A stretch of 5,524 nt of DNA. Origin: an uncultured Bacteroidota bacterium. GTDB lineage: Bacteria; Bacteroidota; Bacteroidia; Chitinophagales; Saprospiraceae. The DNA is taken from positions 1-5,524 of the forward strand of contig CALEYM010000138.1 of assembly GCA_937926185.1 (NCBI GenBank). The letters run 5' to 3'. Position 1 is the stretch's first letter. Every line of letters begins with the position of its first letter. Positions 1 to 5,524 of the stretch are shown piece after piece. Below the pieces are notes generated by a model. It was not told where the DNA came from and did not search any database. It saw nothing but the letters and a program-made list of their open reading frames with translations. The position numbers and the translations under genes are program-made.

Positions 1-1
1 A

Positions 2-3000
2 TTATTTTTTGAGCGAAACTTTTTTCATGGCTACCACCCCGTCCACATCCACCTTCACCAAATACAACCCCGCCGCCACATCCGCCAAATCGAACTCCAG
101 CACGTCGCTTTGCACCGGGCCGGGCCGGGCCGACAACACCTGACGGCCCAGCATGTCCAGTATCTCTACGCCGGCTTCGGCCCGCCGGGGCAGGTCGAAA
201 CGAAGGTAGATTTTGCCGGCGGAGGGGTTGGGGAAGATGGAAATGTAGGAAGCCCATTCGGGTTCGGCGGTGGGTACGATATTCCGGATGGTGAACGGCC
301 CGGCCACGAACACGCAGCCGTTGCCGTCGGTCACGCGCAGGAGATAGTCGCCGGGGCCGGCAGCATTCAGCGTGGCCTGGGTTTGGTCTGGGATGAGGCT
401 GTTGTCCGGCAAAAGCCACTGGTATTGGTAAACGGGCGTACCGCCACTGATTTCAGCAAAAATGGATCCGTTGTTTGCGCCGTTTGTCGCATTTTGGACG
501 ATCGTATCAGTTAAAAACAATGCCGGCGGTTCGTCGAGCAGGAAAGCGGATTCGGCCTGGCAGCCGGCGCTGTCGACGGCCACAACGGTATAAATGCCGG
601 CCGTCAGGTTGCCGATCGTTTGTCCGGTTGCGCCGTTCGACCAGGTAAAGCTAAAGGGTGGCGTTCCGCCTGTTGCGCCGGCGCTCAACTGTCCGTCGGC
701 GCCGCCGCGGCAACGAATGACTGAATCCAGCGTGATGCCGGCAACCGCGGCTTCCGGTTCTGCGAGGGCAAATGTCGCTTCGGTCTGGCATCCCGCGCTG
801 TCGGTGACGATAACGGTGTAGGCGCCCGCGTCCAGGTTTTCAATCGTTTGACCGGAACTGCCGTTTGACCAGGCAAAACCGAAGGGCGGCGTTCCGCCGG
901 CGGGCAGGGCGCGCAGTTGTCCGTCGTTGCCGCCGTTACAGCGGATCGCGGCATCGGGTATTATCGTTGCGGAAACAGCCGGAAACACGCTGACCCGTAC
1001 CGAATCGTTTGCCGAACAACTACCCAGGGTCACGGTCAGGTAGTACGTGGCATTGAGCGCCGGCGCTTCGATGCCGGGCGTATTCTGGCCGCTGCTCCAC
1101 TGGTAGGAGTAGCCGCTGTTTTGTACAGCCGTCAGTTGGGCGATACCCCCCGGACAAACATATTGATCTGGCCCGGCATCGGCCGCGGGGATCGGCGCCT
1201 CGGTCAGCCGCACCTCCTGCCGTTGCAGGGAAACGCAGCCGGTCAGCAAATCGCGCGTTTCCGCCCAGTAAGCACCGGGGGCCGGGGGAAGAAACGTCGG
1301 CGTACCGGTTTCCAGCAAATTGCCGCCGGTTGCCGCGTCGTACCAATCCACGGTGAAGCCGGACGGCGTGGTTACAGAGAGGGTGGGAAATTGGTTGTTT
1401 CCCGCGCACACCTGCTCGTTTTTGATAAAACCGGGTTTGGGGATGTCGGTAGGGCATAAACATTCTTTTGCCGGCGGTGAAATAATAAAATTGCAACCGG
1501 TGCCGACAAACAGGGCGGCGATACTCACCTGTTGCCCTTCCGGAATGTTGCTATAGGTGTATGACCCGTCGGGGTTTGCGGTCAGTTCGCCCAAATCGGG
1601 GGTAAAGGTGAGTTGATCGCCGGCCGTCGTGAATTGGATAAAATAGCCGGCCAGGTCCGGTTCGCAGTCGTTTTCCAGGATGGTCACTACCGGACGCGGG
1701 TGTACGGTCAGCACTATATGATCGTTTACCTGCGGGCAAACGGACGGCGCGGCGGGGAAGGCTGTCAGCGTCAGCGTGAGCATGCCGCCGGTCAATGACG
1801 GCGGCGGGATGTATTGCTGCGCTTGCAGGAAGCTGGCGTTCGGATAAAATTTTCCGCTGATGGGCGTAACGGTCCAGGCGCCTGTAGCGGCGCTGCCGCC
1901 GATGGCGCCGTTCAGCGTCAGGCTGTCGCCGGCGCAAATAGCCGCGTCGGCGCCGGCATTGGCCGTGGCCGGCATATTCACGGTCAGGCTGACCGGCGTG
2001 CGCGGGCTGAAACAGTTGGGGTTCTGGTTCAGCTTGGCCTGCGCATAATAGGTCACGGAACTTGTGACTATTTGCGGCTGATATTGGAGCGAATTGGTGA
2101 AAACGGGAATGCCGCCCGAGGGCAGGTCGTACCAGTCCACCGATTCGGCGCCGGGATTGGTCACGGTGACGCTGAGTGCCGGAATATTGTCGCCCAGGCA
2201 AATGGTGGGATTGTTCGGGTTTTGCGGCGCCAGGGGCAATACGGTGCAGGAGCATACCGGCGGATCGACGGTTATGGCGCTGCTACAACCGTTAGCGAAT
2301 GCTGTTATCGAAATCGAAGTGGCGACGGGGATGCCGGAGAAAGTGAAAGTGCCGTTTCCGTTGTTGCTGGGAACAACAAACGGCGTACTGCTAAAATTAA
2401 GGGCATCGGAAGTGACGGTCACCTGGTACTGCGTCCAGGCCGGGTTGCATTGTTTGATGCCTTCCGTTAGCGCCGGCAATGGTTTGAAGGAAAGGGTTAC
2501 GAGCGTTGAATCTTCGCTTTCGCAAAGATTGACCGGGTTGAATGTTTTGGCATAATAATCGCCGGCTACAGCGGCGTTCAGCGCCAGCGTGGGGCTGCCG
2601 GCCTGCAACTGACCGTTGAAATACCAGTTGGCGAGCAGGTCTGGCCCTGCGGATACCTGGAGCGGCGGGATGTTGGGCTCGCCTGCGCACACATTCACAT
2701 TTACCGGGTTAACCGGCTTATCGAGGGTGGGGCAAAAACAAAAATGGGCTTCCAGCACGGTGTCCCGTTCGCAACCGGTGTCGCTGCTGCTCAACTGAAT
2801 ACTCACCGGCTGCCCTTGCGGTATGCCGGAAATGTCAAAAATGCCGGCCATCGGATTGGCAACGCTGTGCGGCGGCGCCAGGACGCCGTCCGCGTCGGTA
2901 GCCACCCGTACCGTGTACGTTTTCAGGTCGTCGGAGCAGGTGTGGGATATGACAGAAAAAGAAGGAATATCATTCAGTGTGAGCGCAACGGCGATGCGGT

Positions 3001-5524
3001 CGCTGACACATCCATTTTCCAGGTTGCGGGCGTTCACGAAGTACGTACCGGGGCCAAGGGGAACAAAGACAGGGGTTCCCGCTTCCAGTGGCATGCCGCC
3101 GTTCATTTGTTCGTACCAGTCGGCGGATTCATTCGGGCCGACAGTTACGGAGAGCGCGGGCGGCGATTGGTAGGGGCAATAGGATTTATCGCCGCCTGAA
3201 ACCGGCGTATTTACCGAATTCAGGGTCAGGGTAATGGCGATACGTTCGCTCACGCAGTTGTTCGTCAGGTTGCGGGCGTTTATATAATAGGTTCCGGGGC
3301 CGGTGGGCGTGAATGTCAGGGTGTCCATGGCCAGCAGCGTGCCGCCGCTCAACTGGTCGTACCAGTCGGCGGTTTCGCCGGCGCCGACGCTCGCCGTCAG
3401 CGCGGGCGGCGTTTCACCTGGGCAATAGTTTTTGTCGCCGCCTGAAACCGGCGGGATCACTACCGGACAGAGGCATTCCGGCGATGTCACGTCGAGTATG
3501 ACGCTGCACGCGGCATTGGAAGTTGTCAATGTCAGGTCTGTGCCCGTGGGAATATCGGGTATGGTGTACACATTGCCGTTGGGCGGCGGAACGGGAAATG
3601 CCGGGTTGGTCGTAAGCGTATTGCCGTCTGTGACTGTGGCCACAATGGTGTAGGTCTCCAGCGAGGGCGAACAGGTCGTTTCATTCAAGGTGATGACCGG
3701 AGGCGGGATCACGGTCAGTACGACGGGCGTGCGAACGGCGCTGACGCAAGCGGTAACCGGGTTGCGGGTTTCCGCGTAGTAGGTTGTGGTGACAGCCGGG
3801 GGCGGAGCCGGCGCATACAGGTTGGAAGGATTGGGCGACAAGGGTTGTCCGCCCGCGGCATCGGCAAACCAGAATACCTGCAGGTTGCCGCCCGGCGGTG
3901 TCACGGAAAGCGGCGGCACTGCCGGTTGCCCCGCGCACATAGTGGCGCCGGCAGGGTTGGCAGGCGCATTGGGACGCGGATTCACGGTAATTGCCTGGGC
4001 ATCGACGCTGGTGATGAAACAATATTTGTTCGTTACGGTGACGGCGTAAGTCATGCTCGTATTGGGCATTTTAGTGATCGCGGGCGTGGTATCGCCGGTG
4101 CTCCACTTATAGTTGTACAGATGCAGATACGGCGCGCCAACGTCGGCGGTGAGGGTTACCGGGGCGCCGGCGCAAACCGAGGTAGCGGAAGGCACGATGT
4201 TTACCGGCTGGGGAATGACGCATTGGCCCTGTTGTTCCACCCTGACGAATTGCCGGTACAAGTCGGGGGCGGTAATAGAGTAGAAGCGCAGGACGCCGCC
4301 GCGGGGCAGGGGAGAGGGGTTTTCTTCGAATATGAGATCAATGGTTTCAGAGCCATCATCCGATTCCGGGTTAATGGTTAGCCAGGGCGCAGGATTATTT
4401 ACTCTTTCAATAGCCCATTTTTTATTGGTGGAAAAACGCATCGGGTAAACCCCGGAACCGGCTCTTGTCCTGATGAACGAGGTTTCGGCTCCGAAATTGA
4501 CCACCTCTTCTTCGTTCAGGCCGGCGATCAGACTCGAAGCGCCGGATTGAAATACGACCGGGTTTCCAGTGGAGAAGTTTGGCGAAAACTGTTTGAAAGT
4601 GCGCTTACCGTTTTCGGTTTGGTGCATAAAGACATAGAAAGTATCGCCCGGCAGGAACGAACATTTCACGGGATCGCCGCTTTGGTCGGCTTTGAGGTTG
4701 AAATATTGGGTTTGGTTGGCATTGTGCCAATATTGGCTGGCTTCCAGGTTGCCTTTTAACTGACCGTCCGTATTCCTGAAGTAGAAGTTGAAATAATCAG
4801 ATGGAGCATACGTGGGACTTGGGGCAATACCGACCTGATGCTGTGCGGCAGGATCGGTTGGACAGGCCGGGAAGTTCCCGCTCACAAAAGTTTGTTCGTC
4901 CACGAAGGCAGAATATTGCCGGCAATTTACACTGATCTGATAGGGATTATTATCCCCCCCAGACTGGCTGGAGACCATCAGATAGTAAGTTCCTTCGCTC
5001 AGGGTTGCAGTCAGTTTTCCGCTTTCATTAATGGGTGGCGAATTTTCCGCGTACCCCACGCAGTTTTCCCCGCACATAAAAGAGAACAGGAAAAGTCCCA
5101 TTGAATCCTGGGAAGTCAGTTCGAACGTAACTTCATTCGGCTGATCCAACGAAAAACGATAAAATTCATTTTTCCAATGCGGATAGTCGCGCAAACCGTT
5201 ATAGCAGATCATCGATGGTGGTGAAACGGAGCCGGTGCTCGTACTGAAATTCCCGGAAACGGTTGTATTGCATTCCAGGATGTTATCCATCGGCTCCGGA
5301 CAAAACCACGAGTCGACCACATTGGTGGAATAAGTAACGCCCAGACTACCCATCACGACCAGGTAATACAGATCGGAGCAATTGTTTCTCGGTATGTTTC
5401 CTACCCAATCAGGATACCACAACACTTCGCCTCTTTTATTACAACTGTCCGGTATGCAATCGTCAAACGGAGGGAGTGAATAGCTGCAGGATTTACACGC
5501 GAAAGCGAATCTCCTGAAACTGGG
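2..5524 (-). CDS. Giant T9SS-exported multidomain surface protein (PPC/BACON/Ig_7/SprB repeats), N-terminus missing
   Basis: The frame is open from the right edge to a TAA at 4-2, giving 1840 visible residues. It has no stop upstream of the GTG at 5425, and the 33 residues before that GTG are in frame and cysteine-rich. No signal peptide follows the GTG, so the true start lies outside the window. Domains in order: PPC remnant (to ~42), PPC (45-168), divergent PPC-like (171-293), BACON-like (305-400), PKD-like (403-483), six Ig_7 domains alternating with four unnamed four-cysteine modules and a PKD-like domain (484-1410), PKD-like (1414-1482), three SprB repeats (1484-1715), T9SS sorting domain (1726-1807). 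By family knowledge such proteins cross the outer membrane by T9SS and act as surface adhesins, or carry a peptidase or other enzyme at the N-terminus. No catalytic motif is visible, so the specific function is unknown. The Cys pairs suggest disulfide-stabilised beta-sandwiches. The next gene downstream is not visible. Confidence 0.97.
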   Translation of the reverse strand, partial: PSFRRFAFACKSCSYSLPPFDDCIPDSCNKRGEVLWYPDWVGNIPRNNCSDLYYLVVMGSLGVTYSTNVVDSWFCPEPMDNILECNTTVSGNFSTSTGSVSPPSMICYNGLRDYPHWKNEFYRFSLDQPNEVTFELTSQDSMGLFLFSFMCGENCVGYAENSPPINESGKLTATLSEGTYYLMVSSQSGGDNNPYQISVNCRQYSAFVDEQTFVSGNFPACPTDPAAQHQVGIAPSPTYAPSDYFNFYFRNTDGQLKGNLEASQYWHNANQTQYFNLKADQSGDPVKCSFLPGDTFYVFMHQTENGKRTFKQFSPNFSTGNPVVFQSGASSLIAGLNEEEVVNFGAETSFIRTRAGSGVYPMRFSTNKKWAIERVNNPAPWLTINPESDDGSETIDLIFEENPSPLPRGGVLRFYSITAPDLYRQFVRVEQQGQCVIPQPVNIVPSATSVCAGAPVTLTADVGAPYLHLYNYKWSTGDTTPAITKMPNTSMTYAVTVTNKYCFITSVDAQAITVNPRPNAPANPAGATMCAGQPAVPPLSVTPPGGNLQVFWFADAAGGQPLSPNPSNLYAPAPPPAVTTTYYAETRNPVTACVSAVRTPVVLTVIPPPVITLNETTCSPSLETYTIVATVTDGNTLTTNPAFPVPPPNGNVYTIPDIPTGTDLTLTTSNAACSVILDVTSPECLCPVVIPPVSGGDKNYCPGETPPALTASVGAGETADWYDQLSGGTLLAMDTLTFTPTGPGTYYINARNLTNNCVSERIAITLTLNSVNTPVSGGDKSYCPYQSPPALSVTVGPNESADWYEQMNGGMPLEAGTPVFVPLGPGTYFVNARNLENGCVSDRIAVALTLNDIPSFSVISHTCSDDLKTYTVRVATDADGVLAPPHSVANPMAGIFDISGIPQGQPVSIQLSSSDTGCERDTVLEAHFCFCPTLDKPVNPVNVNVCAGEPNIPPLQVSAGPDLLANWYFNGQLQAGSPTLALNAAVAGDYYAKTFNPVNLCESEDSTLVTLSFKPLPALTEGIKQCNPAWTQYQVTVTSDALNFSSTPFVVPSNNGNGTFTFSGIPVATSISITAFANGCSSAITVDPPVCSCTVLPLAPQNPNNPTICLGDNIPALSVTVTNPGAESVDWYDLPSGGIPVFTNSLQYQPQIVTSSVTYYAQAKLNQNPNCFSPRTPVSLTVNMPATANAGADAAICAGDSLTLNGAIGGSAATGAWTVTPISGKFYPNASFLQAQQYIPPPSLTGGMLTLTLTAFPAAPSVCPQVNDHIVLTVHPRPVVTILENDCEPDLAGYFIQFTTAGDQLTFTPDLGELTANPDGSYTYSNIPEGQQVSIAALFVGTGCNFIISPPAKECLCPTDIPKPGFIKNEQVCAGNNQFPTLSVTTPSGFTVDWYDAATGGNLLETGTPTFLPPAPGAYWAETRDLLTGCVSLQRQEVRLTEAPIPAADAGPDQYVCPGGIAQLTAVQNSGYSYQWSSGQNTPGIEAPALNATYYLTVTLGSCSANDSVRVSVFPAVSATIIPDAAIRCNGGNDGQLRALPAGGTPPFGFAWSNGSSGQTIENLDAGAYTVIVTDSAGCQTEATFALAEPEAAVAGITLDSVIRCRGGADGQLSAGATGGTPPFSFTWSNGATGQTIGNLTAGIYTVVAVDSAGCQAESAFLLDEPPALFLTDTIVQNATNGANNGSIFAEISGGTPVYQYQWLLPDNSLIPDQTQATLNAAGPGDYLLRVTDGNGCVFVAGPFTIRNIVPTAEPEWASYISIFPNPSAGKIYLRFDLPRRAEAGVEILDMLGRQVLSARPGPVQSDVLEFDLADVAAGLYLVKVDVDGVVAMKKVSLKK
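5..250 (-). other. Type A T9SS C-terminal sorting domain
   Basis: Residues 1726-1807 show the full signature: ISIFPNPSAGKIYLRF, then AGVEILDMLGRQVLSA, LEFDLADVAAGLYLVKV, and VVAMKKVSLKK at the extreme end before TAA. This matches the Por_Secre_tail type of domain, which directs export through the type IX system. In well-studied members it is cleaved at the cell surface by PorU with attachment to a lipopolysaccharide. It indicates that the C-terminus is intact and the protein is exported. Confidence 0.96.
281..976 (-). repeat. Three tandem SprB-type repeats
   Basis: The copies are at 976-755, 748-527 and 523-281. Copies 1 and 2 share the classic pattern: IRC-x-GG-x-DGQL, GGTPPF-x-F-x-WSNG, GQTI-x-NL-x-AG-x-YTV, DSAGCQ-x-E, ending in EP. 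They match at about 46 of 74 residues. Their DNA stays alignable at a 228-base offset (for example 831-898 against 603-670, roughly three quarters identical). Copy 3 is diverged: GGTPVYQYQW, GPGDYLLRVTDGNGC, with the first cysteine replaced (NATNGANNG). The repeat is named from the Flavobacterium gliding adhesin SprB, but it is widespread in T9SS cargo, so it does not by itself show a role in gliding. Confidence 0.92.
980..1186 (-). other. PKD-like domain 3
   Basis: Residues 1414-1482 read AADAGPDQYVCPGGIAQLTA, then YSYQWSSGQNTPGIEAP, ATYYLTVTLGSC and VRVSVFP. The core W-S-S-G-x-x-T-P-x-I closely parallels W-S-T-G-x-x-T-P-x-I of PKD-like domain 1, so the two are the same type. The C1424/C1470 pair probably forms a disulfide. 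The domain marks the change from the Ig_7 array to the SprB repeats. Confidence 0.8.
1451..1690 (-). repeat. Unnamed four-cysteine module, copy 4
   Basis: Residues 1246-1325 have NDCEPDLAGYFI (C1254), YTYSNIPEGQQVSIAAL, C1311 and the tail ECLCP (C1322, C1324). Spacing is 57, 11 and 2. It follows the second PKD-like domain and precedes Ig_7 copy 6. Confidence 0.8.
1697..1969 (-). other. PKD-like domain 2
   Basis: Residues 1153-1243 begin ATANAGADAAICAGDSLTLNG, then GGSAATGAWTV, a proline-rich loop QYIPPPS, MLTLTLTAFP, C1230 and the final strand HIVLTVHP. This A-x-A-G-x-D-x-x-I-C opening followed by a GxW strand is a frequent PKD-like variant in Bacteroidota surface proteins. C1164 and C1230 could form the domain disulfide. 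Confidence 0.75.
2243..2473 (-). repeat. Unnamed four-cysteine module, copy 3
   Basis: Residues 985-1061 have KQCNPAWTQYQV (C993), FTFSGIPVATSISIT, C1047 and the tail VCSCT (C1058, C1060). Spacing is 54, 11 and 2. The usual CxCP tail ends in threonine here. It sits between Ig_7 copies 4 and 5. Confidence 0.8.
2729..2962 (-). repeat. Unnamed four-cysteine module, copy 2
   Basis: Residues 822-899 have HTCSDDLKTYTV (C830), then IFDISGIPQGQPVSIQL, C885 and the tail FCFCP (C896, C898). It follows the tandem Ig_7 pair and precedes Ig_7 copy 4. Spacing between the cysteines is 55, 11 and 2, the same as copy 1. Confidence 0.8.
2972..3451 (-). repeat. Tandem duplicate pair of Ig_7 domains (copies 2 and 3)
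   Basis: Copies 2 and 3 are the only adjacent Ig_7 domains with no module between them. By my alignment they share about 49 of 78 residues without gaps (PVSGGDK...YCP...PPAL...ADWY...GPGTY...NARNL...CVS.RIA..LTLN). The similarity persists in DNA at a fixed offset of 246 bases: an identical 19-base run at 3435-3453 and 3189-3207, and a 16-base run at 3357-3372 and 3111-3126. This supports duplication within the gene. Confidence 0.88.
3464..3697 (-). repeat. Unnamed four-cysteine module, copy 1
   Basis: Residues 577-654 begin VITLNETTCSPSLETY, continue through a glycine/proline loop to VYTIPDIPTGTDLTLTT, and end with C640, C651 and C653 (ECLCP). The first cysteine is C585. The strand-like alternation suggests a small beta-sandwich. 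It recurs three more times in this protein with the same cysteine layout. I cannot attach a family name with confidence. Confidence 0.8.
3977..4219 (-). other. PKD-like / Ig-like domain 1
   Basis: Residues 403-483 carry VCAGAPVTLTA, then YKWSTGDTTPAIT, MTYAVTVTNKYC and a final AITVNP strand. The C418/C469 pair and the W-S-T-G-x-x-T core are typical of PKD-like beta-sandwiches in Bacteroidota surface proteins. The domain joins the BACON-like unit to the Ig_7 array. Confidence 0.75.
4226..4513 (-). other. BACON-like domain
   Basis: Residues 305-400 show the BACON pattern: a strand NFGAETSFIRTRAGSG, then a conserved tryptophan (KKWAIE, W337), PAPWLTINPESDDGSETIDLIFEEN (W348), then SPLPRGGVLRFYS and the closing VRVEQQGQ. 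BACON domains are all-beta modules of Bacteroidota exported proteins, often next to glycan-active or peptidase domains. Carbohydrate or mucin binding has been proposed for the family, but spacer roles are equally plausible here. Confidence 0.8.
4547..4915 (-). other. Divergent beta-rich region, possible third PPC-like unit
   Basis: Residues 171-293 open with FVSGNFPAC, which echoes the TVSGNF opening of the preceding PPC domain. They contain strand-like DYFNFYFRNTDGQLKGNLEAS and, after CSFLPG, DTFYVFMHQT. The region is rich in aromatic residues, asparagine and glutamine and has two cysteines (188 and 255). The parallel opening suggests a diverged PPC-like fold, but the core signature is weak and I do not recognise a family with certainty. 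Confidence 0.4.
4922..5293 (-). other. PPC (bacterial pre-peptidase C-terminal) like domain
   Basis: Residues 45-168 follow the PPC pattern: an opening TVSGNF strand, the core F-Y-R-F-S-L-x-Q-P-x-E-V-T-F-E-L (88-103), the strand LFLFSF, and the closing GTYYLMVSSQSGGDNNPYQISVNC (145-168). Cysteines 118 and 122 (CGENC) are an extra pair in the middle. PPC domains are small beta-sandwiches usually found beside the catalytic domain of secreted peptidases and in other exported proteins. Here the partner domain, if any, would be upstream of the window. Confidence 0.8.
5300..5524 (-). other. Cysteine-rich N-terminal stub with probable end of a PPC domain, cut by window edge
   Basis: The first visible residues carry four cysteines within 19 positions (CKSC, then DDCIPDSC, 5497-5441). 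They are followed by a strand pattern YYLVVMGSLGVTYSTNVV ending in WFC (residues 20-42). This tail parallels the end of the next domain, YYLMVSSQSGG...YQISVNC, so it probably closes a shorter pre-peptidase C-terminal type domain. Only part of the unit is visible, so the assignment is tentative. Confidence 0.5.

Larger units (their letters stand above)
1196..3976 (-). repeat. Array of six Ig_7 (CHU_C-associated) Ig-like domains, interleaved with other modules
   Basis: The six copies are at 3976-3707, 3451-3212, 3208-2972, 2722-2483, 2230-1976 and 1441-1196. Each starts with a proline-rich lead and C-x-G/P (VCAG, YCPG, ICLG), followed by P-x-L-x-V. Each then has a core aromatic motif (VFWF, ADWYD, ADWYE, ANWYF, VDWYD, VDWYD), usually followed by GG, then Y-x-A/N-x-x-R/N and a second cysteine before a final strand such as ITLTLN or VSLTVN. 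Cysteine spacing is 55-63 residues, consistent with one disulfide per domain. The family is common in T9SS cargo and is thought to extend or display the head of the protein. The array is interrupted by four unnamed cysteine modules and one PKD-like domain, annotated separately. Confidence 0.88.

Noticed and set aside
1..4. Terminator or intergenic signal after the stop codon
   Set aside because: Only one base lies beyond the TAA, so nothing can be said about downstream signals.
281..976. SprB repeats as evidence for a gliding-motility adhesin (sprB)
   Set aside because: The repeat occurs in many unrelated T9SS cargo proteins, there are only three copies, and no gliding genes are visible. No gene symbol is assigned.
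1551..2255. 234-codon minus-strand frame in another phase
   Set aside because: It is arginine/histidine/proline-rich and overlaps the real frame, in which clear domains continue without a break. There is no sign of frameshift, so it is a shadow. The same applies to minus-strand frames at 1020-1496, 2397-2690, 685-954 and 3681-4022.
1814..2470. 218-codon open frame on the plus strand
   Set aside because: It lies fully antisense to the Ig_7/cysteine-module array, has low-complexity R/G/A/V composition and no recognisable domain. It is a by-product of GC-rich repetitive coding sequence. The same applies to the plus-strand frames at 917-1459, 3845-4381, 2744-3199 and 110-514.
527..3976. Regularly spaced repeats as a possible CRISPR or DNA repeat array
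   Set aside because: The repeats are protein-domain repeats of 74-90 codons, in frame and diverged, with no short identical direct repeats separated by unique spacers.
5423..5425. GTG as the start codon of the large gene
   Set aside because: The frame stays open for 33 more codons to the window edge, with cysteine-rich secreted-protein composition, and no signal peptide follows the GTG. It is an internal valine codon.

Overview
The window is almost entirely one protein-coding gene on the minus strand. It runs from beyond the right edge (position 5524) to a TAA stop at 4-2, leaving one non-coding base at position 1. The visible part encodes 1840 residues and the N-terminus is missing. No second gene, RNA gene, mobile element, CRISPR array, promoter or terminator is visible.

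The domain set points to a Bacteroidota bacterium. The C-terminus is a type IX secretion system (T9SS) sorting domain, preceded by SprB-type repeats, Ig_7/CHU_C-type Ig-like domains, PKD-like domains and a BACON-like domain, all common in giant exported proteins of this phylum. The GC-rich coding sequence (about 60-68% in sampled lines of the C-terminal two thirds) would suit a lineage such as Saprospiria or Chitinophagia, but that placement is inference.

Layout in protein order, which is right to left on the window: a cysteine-rich stub cut by the edge, including the probable end of one pre-peptidase C-terminal (PPC) domain (5524-5300); a well-formed PPC-like domain (5293-4922); a divergent possible third PPC-like unit (4915-4547); a BACON-like domain (4513-4226); a PKD-like domain (4219-3977); an array of six Ig_7-type domains interleaved with four copies of a four-cysteine module I cannot name, plus one PKD-like domain (3976-1196); a further PKD-like domain (1186-980); three SprB repeats (976-281); and the T9SS sorting domain (250-5).

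Everything visible looks like a stalk or binding region: many small beta-sandwich domains with paired cysteines, exported and attached to or released from the cell surface. No catalytic domain is visible. If the protein has an enzymatic or other head, it lies upstream of the window. The most interesting element is the four-cysteine module, whose C-x(10)-C-x-C tail is identical in spacing in all four copies.

Residue numbers below count from the in-frame GTG at 5425-5423 as residue 1. This is only a ruler and not a proposed start; 33 further in-frame residues lie upstream of it.
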